Positions 26,008 through 34,019 of a DNA stretch of 64,000 nucleotides are shown here, piece after piece. The stretch comes from Lewinellaceae bacterium (GTDB lineage Bacteria; Bacteroidota; Bacteroidia; Chitinophagales; Saprospiraceae). Numbering within the stretch: the stretch's first letter is position 1; each line of letters begins with the position of its first letter. A model generated the notes under the pieces. It was not told where the DNA came from, made no database searches, and saw only the letters and a list, made by a program, of their open reading frames with translations. Both the position numbers and the translations under genes were made by a program. The stretch covers positions 359,501 to 423,500 of the forward strand of contig JACJYP010000002.1 of the NCBI GenBank assembly GCA_020636045.1, read 5' to 3'.

Positions 26008-26679
26008 TCAGTCTTCAGTGATGACCAGCCCGTTGAGAAATTCTTCCAGGGTCGGCCTCATTTCTTCGAACAGGCTTTGAGTCGTGTAGGTGATCAGTTG
26101 CAAACTGCCCTTTTCGTTGCTGTAATAGTAGGAAAGATAGTGAAATACGGCGCCGCCGATGCTGCCCTGCATTTCCATGCACAATACTTCATGACCGTTC
26201 ACGACGCGTTTTTCCTGAACGGTCAATTTCATATCGGGAGCGGCGTTGCGGGCGTTGGTGATCGCAGCCATGCGCAGGGTGCTCAGGCCAAGTTCTATCG
26301 GCTCGCTGATCAGGATCGCATAGCAGGACCCTTTTTTGTTGGAAAATGCCAGTGAGGATTCCGAATTCAGTCTGCCGGGCGGCTGGCGGTTCCAAACCTT
26401 ATCGTTGTACCAGACTTCGCAAATGTTGTTTTCGTCTTTGGCCGAAGCCTTGGCAGTTGCAGATTTTTTATACTGATGCGGATTCAAAGGGAGCGAATCA
26501 ATGGCCGGAAGCCCCATCGGGTCTTCTTTATCGCTGTTCAGGTATTCCCAGGTGCCGTCGTCATACAATAAAACGGTGTCGCCCTCAGTGGTTATGGCTT
26601 CCATCTGGGCGTTTAATACGAAGCCGGAGCACAGGAAAAGAAAACCGGCAAGAAGCGATATCAATCGTGAATGGTACAT
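26008..26679 (-). CDS. Secreted hypothetical protein
   Basis: I do not recognise a named family. The 223-aa protein has a signal peptide (MYHSRLISLLAGFLFLCSGFVLNAQ). It then has EAITTEGDTVLLYDDGTWEYLN, a motif seen at the mature N terminus of many Bacteroidota periplasmic proteins of unknown function. The rest looks like an alpha/beta domain with one interesting cluster (SYYYSNEKGSLQLITYTTQSLFEEMRPTLEEFLNGLVITED) that reads like the C-terminal part of a quality-control or stress-response lipocalin-like domain, but this is only impression. It precedes the RNA methyltransferase by 5 bp and is probably co-transcribed. Confidence 0.75.
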   Translation of the reverse strand: MYHSRLISLLAGFLFLCSGFVLNAQMEAITTEGDTVLLYDDGTWEYLNSDKEDPMGLPAIDSLPLNPHQYKKSATAKASAKDENNICEVWYNDKVWNRQPPGRLNSESSLAFSNKKGSCYAILISEPIELGLSTLRMAAITNARNAAPDMKLTVQEKRVVNGHEVLCMEMQGSIGGAVFHYLSYYYSNEKGSLQLITYTTQSLFEEMRPTLEEFLNGLVITED

Positions 26680-26842
26680 AGAGGGGATGTTTGGTTAATT
26701 GTGATAATGAAGACTCAAAACGGCTCAAAGGGCGAGTGCAGTGCCTGATTTTGCCGGCAAAGATACCGCGCCTGGGAAGATTAATTGGACTAATATTGCA
26801 CTTGCAAGCCGTGTGACCGCTGAAAAACGGTCGGTGGCGCCA

Positions 26843-28597
26843 ATGTTTTTACACCGATTTGCCATGCATATTCGCCAGACGCGACTGGTTGCCGACAACA
26901 ATACCTACCTGCTGAACCCCGGACGTCCCAATTCGTTCGAGGACATTTATGCCGATTTTCAGCAACAGGAGGAAAGTGGCGGCGAGCGCTTTTCCATTTT
27001 CCTGCACCCCAAGCAGGACGTGACCGTCCGCCGCCTGGAGATCGAATTCGACTTGCCCCTGCCATCGGGAGCGCGGTTTTTTGCCAACGGCTATCAATCC
27101 TGGAGCGAAAGCCGCCTGATGTCACTGAACGACAGCATTCCCCGTTTGCGCGGCATCGCCAGATCGCGGATGGGGTTGTATGGCGACGAGCACGTGCCTG
27201 ACATCCCGCATGGCGCCGGCTATTTGCATTCCTGGACCTATACTTATTTGAGTGGATTCGACGCAACGCATGCCTCCGACGTGCTGTTTTGCGGGTCGCT
27301 GAATGAACGCACCGGTTTTACCATTTTCCTGTACGACCGGCCCAACGGCGTGCTGCGGGTGCGCAAGGACATGGACGGCCTGCGTCTGCAGCACTCTTTT
27401 CCGGCCCTCGATTTCTGGATAGGGCAGGGGAGTGAGCAAGCGATGTTCGATCGATATTTTCAACTGCTGGGTATTGCTCCGCCGTCAGCGGCCCCGGCGT
27501 TCGGCTGGACGAGCTGGTACCGGCATTTCAACCATATTTCGGAAGAACTGGTCTTGCGGGAACTCGATGCTTTCGCAAATACCGGCCCCGAACCCCATGC
27601 GTACTTCCAGATCGACGATGGCTGGCAAAATGCAACGGGCGACTGGCTGTCGTCGGGAGCTGCCTTTCCAAAAGGCATGCAATACCTCGCACAGCAGATA
27701 CACAGCCGGAGCCTCCAACCGGGCCTGTGGCTGGCGCCGTTCGTTGCGGAAAAACACTCCGAACTGGTAAAGCAACACCCCGGCTGGCTGCTCAAAGATG
27801 CCAAAGGGCGACCCCTGAAAGCAGGCTGGAATCCTCTATGGAAGGGCTGGTATTATGCACTCGATTTTTATAACAACGACGTGCGCAATTACCTCGGCGG
27901 CGTATTCCACATGGCCCTGGAAAAGTGGGGTTTTGAAATACTGAAACTGGATTTTTTATTCGCCGCCTGTCTCGCGCCCCCGCCGGGCAAAACCCGCGGG
28001 CAAGTAATGGGCGAAGCCATGGAATTTATGCGAAAACTGGCGGGGCCCAAAAAAATACTCGCGTGCGGGGTGCCGCTGGGCGCAGCATTCGGCCTTGCCG
28101 ATTATTGTCGCATCGGCGGCGACGCGCACTTGCACTGGGAGCATCGCCTGCTGGCATTCCTGCGGCACCGGGAACGCGTGAGTACCCTCGCTTCGCTGCG
28201 CAGCACCCTGGGCCGCTGGCAACTCGACGGACGCGCTTTCCACAACGATCCCGACGTGTTTGTCCTGCGTTCCGAACGGCAGCACCTGAGCCCCGCGCAA
28301 CAACAATTATTGCTCACGATCAATGCGCTGCTGGGAGGAGTATTGTTTACCTCCGATGATCTTTCAAAATATACACCGGAGCAGACCGCCGAACTTGAGG
28401 CCGCCCTTGAACTGCGTGGCAGCCGTGTTGCGGGCGTCTCGGAGCCGGCACCCGATTTTTACGTCATTGCATTCGAGCAAAATAACACCGCATACACGGT
28501 ATATTGCAACCTGAACGGCAGAGAGCAAACTTTTGCGGTGGGCGGCGAAACGCTTCAACTTGCGGCGTACGAGCACCTCATTTTGAGGAAACAATAA
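26843..28597 (+). CDS. Alpha-galactosidase, GH36 (melibiase) type
   Basis: This protein of about 584 aa cleaves terminal alpha-galactosides. The N-terminal beta-supersandwich is followed by the TIM barrel with GWTSWYRHFNHISEELVL, YFQIDDGWQ and GLWLAPF. The nucleophile is in ILKLDFLFA and the general acid in AFHNDPDVFVL. The barrel order fits clan D family 36. The segment LADYCRIGGDAHLHWEHR, rich in Arg and His, is the substrate-binding loop. No signal peptide is evident, so it is cytoplasmic. The open frame reaches a GTG at 26741, but two ATGs (26843, 26864) are better starts because a TAnnTTTG-like box lies near 26789. It is convergent with the EAD-like gene, 9 bp apart. Confidence 0.88.
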   Translation: MFLHRFAMHIRQTRLVADNNTYLLNPGRPNSFEDIYADFQQQEESGGERFSIFLHPKQDVTVRRLEIEFDLPLPSGARFFANGYQSWSESRLMSLNDSIPRLRGIARSRMGLYGDEHVPDIPHGAGYLHSWTYTYLSGFDATHASDVLFCGSLNERTGFTIFLYDRPNGVLRVRKDMDGLRLQHSFPALDFWIGQGSEQAMFDRYFQLLGIAPPSAAPAFGWTSWYRHFNHISEELVLRELDAFANTGPEPHAYFQIDDGWQNATGDWLSSGAAFPKGMQYLAQQIHSRSLQPGLWLAPFVAEKHSELVKQHPGWLLKDAKGRPLKAGWNPLWKGWYYALDFYNNDVRNYLGGVFHMALEKWGFEILKLDFLFAACLAPPPGKTRGQVMGEAMEFMRKLAGPKKILACGVPLGAAFGLADYCRIGGDAHLHWEHRLLAFLRHRERVSTLASLRSTLGRWQLDGRAFHNDPDVFVLRSERQHLSPAQQQLLLTINALLGGVLFTSDDLSKYTPEQTAELEAALELRGSRVAGVSEPAPDFYVIAFEQNNTAYTVYCNLNGREQTFAVGGETLQLAAYEHLILRKQ

Positions 28598-28606
28598 TGT
28601 TCCGGC

Positions 28607-29206
28607 TTACAAATACTGCACGTATCCCATTTCAACGGGCATCCCGAATGCGTTGACACCCCAGATGGCGCCTGCGTGGTCCACGTTGTAGAAAAAACTG
28701 TTGGGGAAAAGGTATACCCAGGCAAAGTTCGGGTTCACTGAAGCGACGCGGTTGGCGACGATCGTAGAGAAATTGGTCAAGGGGTTGACCATGACGATCT
28801 GGTTGGTCGGCGTGACAAAATACGAATTCGGGTCGTTGTTGAAAAAGCAGCGAGCCGTATACTGTTTTTGCGTGGAGTCGGTTTGGGGAGAGTCAAATTG
28901 CGGAGGTTTGGGGGGCGGAGTGTAGCCCTGTTGGCTGTCGGGCTGCGACCCGCCTTTTTCTGCGCGATGATCCAGTTCCCGGCAAATATTGAGCACGGCT
29001 GCGCGGATACCGTTGATCTCCTTGTCTTCACCCAACCCGCTGATATTCTTCCTTTTGTACTCTACCCAGCGGCTTTTTTGCAAAATGGCCGAATCGAGCA
29101 GATCCGCGGAGCCGGTCTTTTTTTCCAGCAACTCGATCGTAAGGCGGATAGCGATCTCCATTTCATTTTCACCGATCAGTTCGCGGATGCGTTTGGTATC
29201 AGACAT
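28607..29206 (-). CDS. Effector-associated-domain-like protein with unknown C-terminal domain
   Basis: This 199-aa protein is read from ATG 29206 (MSDTKRIRELIGEN). Residues 1-80 look like an effector-associated domain of the EAD11 type. They have a short helix pair (IRELIGENEMEIAIRLTIELLEKK), an ILQKSRWVEYKRKNISGLGE segment, and the closing helix EINGIRAAVLNICREL. The same pattern is in the three genes at 34020-36154. A Pro/Gln-rich linker (about 90-112) leads to an unnamed 85-residue C-terminal domain rich in aromatic and Asn residues (FFNNDPNSYFVTPTNQIVMVNP ... FAWVYLFPNSFFYNV). It has no signal peptide. A free EAD with an orphan domain fits a sensor or effector role, but this is inference. 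Confidence 0.65.
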   Translation of the reverse strand: MSDTKRIRELIGENEMEIAIRLTIELLEKKTGSADLLDSAILQKSRWVEYKRKNISGLGEDKEINGIRAAVLNICRELDHRAEKGGSQPDSQQGYTPPPKPPQFDSPQTDSTQKQYTARCFFNNDPNSYFVTPTNQIVMVNPLTNFSTIVANRVASVNPNFAWVYLFPNSFFYNVDHAGAIWGVNAFGMPVEMGYVQYL

Positions 29207-29237
29207 AGTTTCAGCATTGTGTTTGCAAGGGCAAAAA

Positions 29238-29268
29238 TTTGAAATTCCGGGTGAATATCCTTCTTTTG
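29238..29268 (+). promoter_or_regulatory. Promoter of the M50-kinase-prmC operon
   Basis: TTTG (29238-29241), a 19-nt spacer and TTCTTTTG (29261-29268, one mismatch to TAnnTTTG) lie 18 nt before the ATG at 29287. The nqrA promoter has the same -7 sequence and spacing. Confidence 0.6.
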
Positions 29269-29286
29269 CCTTCATTTCTTTGACCT

Positions 29287-29934
29287 ATGAGCAACAAACT
29301 CCACCTGCGCCTCCTGATGATGGTCGTGGTGTATGCCGTTCTGCGCTTTGCCGGCGGATCGTTCGGCAATCTCGTTCTGTACCCCGTCACATTGCTGGTC
29401 ACTTTTTTGCACGAATTCGGCCACGCCCTCGGCGCCCTGCTAACCGGCGGCGCTGTGGAAGGCATGCAGATCAATACCGACGGCAGCGGTTATACCGTCA
29501 CGCGGGGCGGCAGCCAGGGTATCGTTCTCATGGGTGGTTACATCGGCAGCGCCGCGCTGGGCAATCTGCTTTTTTACATCGGCGCCAGGCATCGCCAGAT
29601 AACGCAGGTGACCCTGGTCACCCTGGCCTGCATCATGGCGCTGGCGGGTATTGTTTGGTTCGAATCGGTGACCAGTTCGGCCCTGCTGATCGGTTTTGGC
29701 GCGGCGATCTATTTTATCGCCCGGCAAACCAACTGGGACCAGGACGTGCTCATGTTCCTGGGACTTGCCGCAGTGTTGTACATCATTCAGGATTTCAACG
29801 TGGGACCGGGCAGCGATCTTGCCATGTATGAAAAAGCCGTCGGCATATTTTCGTCGGAAATATGGATGTACGTATGGCTCGCCCTGGTGGCTGCGTTATC
29901 ATTCTGGAATCTGCGGGCCGTGTTTTCGAGGTAA
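29287..29934 (+). CDS. M50-like (PF13398-type) membrane metallopeptidase
   Basis: This 215-aa protein has five or six hydrophobic segments and the zinc motif HEFGH (residues 42-46, H42 and H46 ligands, E43 catalytic). A second conserved element QDFNVGPGSDL is near residues 163-173, where M50B-type proteins carry an Asp ligand (here GPGSDL). This matches the Peptidase_M50B family, poorly studied intramembrane-like proteases. Such proteins are sometimes encoded with signalling genes. Here it is the first gene of an operon with a histidine kinase 30 bp downstream, which suggests that it acts on, or is controlled by, the same pathway. Its substrate is not known. Confidence 0.85.
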   Translation: MSNKLHLRLLMMVVVYAVLRFAGGSFGNLVLYPVTLLVTFLHEFGHALGALLTGGAVEGMQINTDGSGYTVTRGGSQGIVLMGGYIGSAALGNLLFYIGARHRQITQVTLVTLACIMALAGIVWFESVTSSALLIGFGAAIYFIARQTNWDQDVLMFLGLAAVLYIIQDFNVGPGSDLAMYEKAVGIFSSEIWMYVWLALVAALSFWNLRAVFSR

Positions 29935-29964
29935 TAAAGTGCAGGTTTCGCAATTTTGCGGATC

Positions 29965-30954
29965 ATGAAAATCAAAAAAATATCGCTGCGCCTGCTGACG
30001 ACGCTGGTGATCGGGTATATGATCCTTGCGTTCGGATGGTGGTCGTATCACCTGTGGTGCCAGAACGACCTGCTGTTCGAGGCCCGCAATGATCTGCTGG
30101 AGGCGCGTTTTACCCGCAAGAACCAGGGGCTGAACCTCACGCAACTGCACGAAACGGCAGAATATAAAGCGATTGTCCGGCAATGGAGCAAAGGGCGGCG
30201 CATGATCGTTGCAGAAGCGCTGTTCTTTATCTTTTGCCTGGCTTTCGGGCTTTGGGTGATCCACCGCAGCGCCAACCGCGAAGTAACGCTCGCCCGCCAA
30301 AGGCGCAACTTTCTGCTGAGCATCACCCACGAACTGAAATCGCCGATCGCATCCCTGCGGCTGGCGCTCGATACCCTTTGCAAGCACGAATTGCCGCGTG
30401 AAAAACTGGAAATGCTGTGCCGCAACGGATTGAAGGATGCGTCGCGGCTGCAAACGCTGGTGGAAGACCTGCTCCTGGCAGCCCGCCTGGAAGATAACTG
30501 GCGCCCGTTGGCTGAACCGGTCGATCTGCCTGCCGTCGTGCGCGATGCCGTGGCCGGGTTGCAGATACGTTTCCCGAAGGCAAATATCAGGGCGGAACTT
30601 GCGACGGATTTCGCTCCCGTGCTCGCCGACCGGTCGGGCCTTGTGGCGGTGGTGCAGAACCTGCTTGAAAATGCAGTGAAATACTCGCCGGAAGGCGCAC
30701 CTGTCGAGGTCGCTGCGTCCAGGTCGAACGGACACCTCACGCTGCGTGTGGCCGACCAGGGATACGGCATCCCCGATGTCGAAAAGCAGGCGATCTTTGA
30801 AAAGTTTTACCGGCTGGGCAATGAAGAGACAAGACAGGCGACCGGCACGGGACTGGGCCTGTACATTGTGCAGCAGGTAGTGAAGGCGCACGGCGGGAAC
30901 ATACAGGTGCAAAACAACAAACCGGCGGGTACGGTCTTTACCGTCATTATATGA
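29965..30954 (+). CDS. Orphan sensor histidine kinase
   Basis: This 329-aa protein has two transmembrane helices (about 12-32 and 87-106) flanking a short periplasmic loop, then the H-box LSITHELKSPIASLR with its phospho-acceptor His, and the catalytic ATPase domain with N-box NLLENAVKYSP, G1 VADQGYGIP, F EKFYR and G2 GTGLGLYIV. ATG 29965 is used, since the TTG at 29956 adds only three codons. No response regulator is beside it: prmC overlaps the stop by ATGA. The orphan OmpR-type regulator at 13877-14557 could be its partner, but that is inference. It is co-transcribed with the M50-like protease. Confidence 0.93.
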   Translation: MKIKKISLRLLTTLVIGYMILAFGWWSYHLWCQNDLLFEARNDLLEARFTRKNQGLNLTQLHETAEYKAIVRQWSKGRRMIVAEALFFIFCLAFGLWVIHRSANREVTLARQRRNFLLSITHELKSPIASLRLALDTLCKHELPREKLEMLCRNGLKDASRLQTLVEDLLLAARLEDNWRPLAEPVDLPAVVRDAVAGLQIRFPKANIRAELATDFAPVLADRSGLVAVVQNLLENAVKYSPEGAPVEVAASRSNGHLTLRVADQGYGIPDVEKQAIFEKFYRLGNEETRQATGTGLGLYIVQQVVKAHGGNIQVQNNKPAGTVFTVII

Positions 30955-31814
30955 GCGCCATGACCATTTCGGAAGCCCGCAGGCATATGATGGACAGCCT
31001 CGGCGGCCGGTACGGTTCCGGCGAAGCGGCCTCTATCGCGCGTATCGTTTTTGAAGATGCGTTCTCTGTTCGCTCTGGTGGGCCGGACCGCATGCTGGAG
31101 GCGGCGGAAATGGAGCGCTACCGTCATATACTTGCACAACTACAAGCAGGAGAGCCGGTACAATACATTCTGGGGCAGGCCGATTTTTTCGGATTGAAAT
31201 TTAATGTCAGTCCTGCCGTCCTGATCCCTCGCCAGGAGACGGAAGAACTGGTTGCCTGGGCTTTGGAAAGCCTGAAAGAACAGCCCTGGCAGCACCCGAA
31301 AGTGCTGGACATCGGGCTCGGCAGCGGCTGCATCGGGATCACTTTGAAGAAAAAATATCCGGCCCTGGAATTGTTCGGCGTCGAGCGCATCGGGGATGCG
31401 CTGGCCGTCGCCGTGGGCAACGCCGGGAGAATACTCGGTAAATCCTCCTTCAAATTTACCCAATGCGATATACTTGAGCCGTCAAATTGGGCACAGTTTT
31501 CGTTAGTCGATCTGATTATCAGTAATCCTCCCTACATCCCGATTTCCGAAAAGGATCTATTACCAGAACACGTCTTCGCTCATGAGCCGGAACAGGCATT
31601 GTTCGTCAATGACGCCGACCCGCTCGTGTTTTACCGCACTATCGCCGCTTTTGCGCTGCAAAAGTTGCAAACAGGTGGTATGCTTTTTTTTGAATGTAAT
31701 GAATTTAATGCCCGTCAGGTTCTTTCCGACCTGCAAACGGCCGGGTTCCGTTCTGTTATCTTAAAAAAGGACCTTGCCGGCGCAGACCGAATGATCCGGG
31801 CAATCCGCGATTAA
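30951..31814 (+). CDS. prmC: Peptide chain release factor N5-glutamine methyltransferase
   Basis: PrmC methylates the Gln of the GGQ motif of release factors, raising termination efficiency. The 287-aa protein has an N-terminal helical release-factor-binding domain and a Rossmann methyltransferase: the SAM loop KVLDIGLGSGCIGITLKK and the catalytic NPPY motif in LIISNPPYIPISEKDLL. The start overlaps the histidine-kinase stop (ATGA), so it is translationally coupled. The third gene of a protease-kinase-prmC operon is odd company for a housekeeping enzyme. No start closer to the first motif is better. Confidence 0.94.
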   Translation: MSAMTISEARRHMMDSLGGRYGSGEAASIARIVFEDAFSVRSGGPDRMLEAAEMERYRHILAQLQAGEPVQYILGQADFFGLKFNVSPAVLIPRQETEELVAWALESLKEQPWQHPKVLDIGLGSGCIGITLKKKYPALELFGVERIGDALAVAVGNAGRILGKSSFKFTQCDILEPSNWAQFSLVDLIISNPPYIPISEKDLLPEHVFAHEPEQALFVNDADPLVFYRTIAAFALQKLQTGGMLFFECNEFNARQVLSDLQTAGFRSVILKKDLAGADRMIRAIRD

Positions 31815-31975
31815 ACCTTTCCTGCCTTCTTTAATCCAATAGGGACTTATTACTTTATCGTTCCTAAATGTCCGGTGTATTTGGACGCGAAACATCCGCG
31901 GCAACCGCGCGCATTCCGTATTTCCGATCCGGGCAACTTGAATTACGGTCATAAATAACAAAAATCTTACAAGTC

Positions 31976-32185
31976 TTGTCATACTCGTTCATTCGCTCCG
32001 TTTTCTCCGGCGTCGTATCGAAAATCGAAGACGACACCGCGGGAGAATCCGTTCAGAAACCGATGCCGGGAGCCCGGCTTTTTCTGACAACACTCATGTT
32101 TGGCGTCATGTTCGTTTCCATATCTATCAGCCTGGTTACACGCCTGTGGCAGCGGGTGGAGATGATCATCGAAGCCATTCAGTAG
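31976..32185 (+). CDS. Small single-pass membrane protein, hypothetical
   Basis: This 69-aa frame has one clear transmembrane helix (about 35-55, RLFLTTLMFGVMFVSISISLV) and a short cytoplasmic tail. The start is TTG at 31976, with no ATG before residue 30, so the assignment is tentative. Its third-position G/C use is like its neighbours. It is an unrecognised small protein between prmC and purK. Confidence is moderate to low. Confidence 0.4.
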   Translation: MSYSFIRSVFSGVVSKIEDDTAGESVQKPMPGARLFLTTLMFGVMFVSISISLVTRLWQRVEMIIEAIQ

Positions 32186-32320
32186 CGCCCTTTCCTGCCG
32201 CTCATTGGCGGAAAGGCGTAGAATGATCTGTCAAAGAAACGATACAGCGTACAGGAGTACGCGGGTATAATTCTTTCTTATGCCCACTGCAAAGGGGAAA
32301 AGGGATCATATCTTCGCGCC

Positions 32321-33493
32321 ATGTTTTCCACCACAAAAAAGATCGGCATCCTCGGTGGAGGCCAGCTTGGAAAAATGCTGTGCCTGGCCGCCGCGGAGTG
32401 GGATTTCCAGACCCACACCCTTGATGCCACCCCGGAGTACCCCGCGGGAAGGGTTTCCGCTGCATTTACGGCGGGTGATTTCAGCAACTACGACGATGTG
32501 CTGGCTTTCGGCAGCGATATGGATGTGCTTACCATTGAGATCGAGCACGTGAACACCGACGCGCTGCGTGTGCTGCAAAACCAGGGGAAAACCGTACACC
32601 CCCATCCTGATGCCCTCGATACGATCAAAGACAAAGGGCTTCAAAAGTCATTTTATCTGGATCGCGATATTCCTACCGCCCGTTTCGAATTGTTCGACGA
32701 CGCAAAAGCCCTGCGCAAAGCCGTAAGATCGGGCAAATGGGCGCTTCCTCTGGTCCAGAAAACCCGCACGGCGGGTTACGACGGTAAAGGGGTGGCCATC
32801 CTTCGCGATGCCGGTGACATGGAAAACAAATGCCTTGCAGGCCCTTGTCTGGTGGAAGAACTGGTGCCGGTACGGACCGAACTGGCCGTCATCGCCGCAC
32901 GCAACGAAGCCGGTGATGTGCGCGTCTATCCTGCAGTGGAGATGGATTTTCACCCGGAAGCCAATCTTGTCGAATTTTTGCTGTGCCCGGCCCGCATTTC
33001 GGCCCTGGAGGCAGCCGAAGCCGAAGCGCTCGCCGAGCGGGTCATCCGCAGTTTTGATATTTGCGGTCTCCTGGCCGTGGAAATGTTCATTACTGCCGAC
33101 GGCCAACTGCTCGTCAACGAAGTGGCGCCACGCCCCCACAACAGCGGCCACCACACCATCGACAGCGCCGCAACGAGCCAGTTCCAGCAGCATTTGCGCG
33201 CCATTTGCAACCTGCCGCTCGGCGCTACCGACCAACTCATGCCTGCCGTTATGCTCAACCTGCTTGGTGAAGCGGGACATCAGGGGCCTGTGGAGTACGA
33301 AGGAGTAGAGGATTGCCTGGCAATCGAAGGGGTGTATGTCCACCTTTATGGCAAGGCCGAAACAAAACCTTTCCGGAAAATGGGCCATGTCACCATCACC
33401 GCCGATACAGCGGAAAAAGCCATCGAAAAAGCCACCTTTGTAAAACAGACGCTGAAAGTAAAAGCCGCATCAGCCTCCCTGGTTGCTGGCTGA
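32321..33493 (+). CDS. purK: N5-carboxyaminoimidazole ribonucleotide synthase
   Basis: PurK makes N5-CAIR from AIR, ATP and bicarbonate, the first of the two steps to CAIR. The 390-aa protein has the ATP-grasp form: Rossmann start KIGILGGGQLGKMLC (7-21), LPLVQKTRTAGYDGKGVAILRD (ATP-grasp loop), VEELVPVRTELAVIAARNEAGDV and EVAPRPHNSGHHTIDSAATSQFQQHLRAI in the active site. purE follows after 40 bp with the same direction. This purK-purE pair is the normal bacterial arrangement. purL is elsewhere in the window. Confidence 0.96.
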   Translation: MFSTTKKIGILGGGQLGKMLCLAAAEWDFQTHTLDATPEYPAGRVSAAFTAGDFSNYDDVLAFGSDMDVLTIEIEHVNTDALRVLQNQGKTVHPHPDALDTIKDKGLQKSFYLDRDIPTARFELFDDAKALRKAVRSGKWALPLVQKTRTAGYDGKGVAILRDAGDMENKCLAGPCLVEELVPVRTELAVIAARNEAGDVRVYPAVEMDFHPEANLVEFLLCPARISALEAAEAEALAERVIRSFDICGLLAVEMFITADGQLLVNEVAPRPHNSGHHTIDSAATSQFQQHLRAICNLPLGATDQLMPAVMLNLLGEAGHQGPVEYEGVEDCLAIEGVYVHLYGKAETKPFRKMGHVTITADTAEKAIEKATFVKQTLKVKAASASLVAG

Positions 33494-33533
33494 TGCCGCA
33501 TTTTTCATAACCGACCATTCAAAACGCCCGATC

Positions 33534-34013
33534 ATGGTATCAATCATCATGGGTTCCGATTCCGATCTGCCGGTCATGCAAAAAGCGGCAGACATACTGA
33601 CCGAACTGAATGTGCCCTTCGAAATGACCATCGTGTCGGCACACCGAACGCCCGAACGTATGTTTGAATTTGCCCGCAGGGCTCATGAGCGGCAGGTGAA
33701 AGTCGTGATTGCCGGCGCCGGCGGTGCGGCGCACCTGCCCGGGATGGTGGCGGCCATTTCTCCGCTTCCCGTGATCGGCGTGCCGGTCAAGTCGTCCAAT
33801 TCGATCGACGGCTGGGACAGTATTCTTTCCATTCTTCAGATGCCGGAAGGAGTGCCGGTGGCAACCGTTGCGCTCAATGCCGCCCGTAATGCGGGCATCC
33901 TGGCCGCGCAGATGCTGGCCACGAGCGATCCCTCCCTGCTGGAACGGGTCATTGCCTTTAAAAAATCGCTGGAAATGAAAGTGCTGGAAAAGGCCCGGAA
34001 AATGGAACAATAA
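33534..34013 (+). CDS. purE: N5-carboxyaminoimidazole ribonucleotide mutase
   Basis: Class I PurE moves the carboxyl group of N5-CAIR to C4 to give CAIR. The 159-aa protein from ATG 33534 (MVSIIMGSDSDLPVM) has the conserved GSDSD loop, SAHRTPERM (active-site His), IAGAGGAAHLPGMVAA and GVPVKSSNSIDGWDSILSILQMPEGVPVATVA. An upstream in-frame ATG (33483) overlaps the end of purK and adds a region without homology. It is co-transcribed with purK. The next gene is convergent and only 6 bp away, with no terminator visible. Confidence 0.96.
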   Translation: MVSIIMGSDSDLPVMQKAADILTELNVPFEMTIVSAHRTPERMFEFARRAHERQVKVVIAGAGGAAHLPGMVAAISPLPVIGVPVKSSNSIDGWDSILSILQMPEGVPVATVALNAARNAGILAAQMLATSDPSLLERVIAFKKSLEMKVLEKARKMEQ

Positions 34014-34019
34014 CGCCCG

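Noticed and set aside
26741..26842. N-terminal extension of the GH36 frame from GTG 26741
   Set aside because: It runs through a promoter-like region and adds no domain; an internal ATG is preferred.
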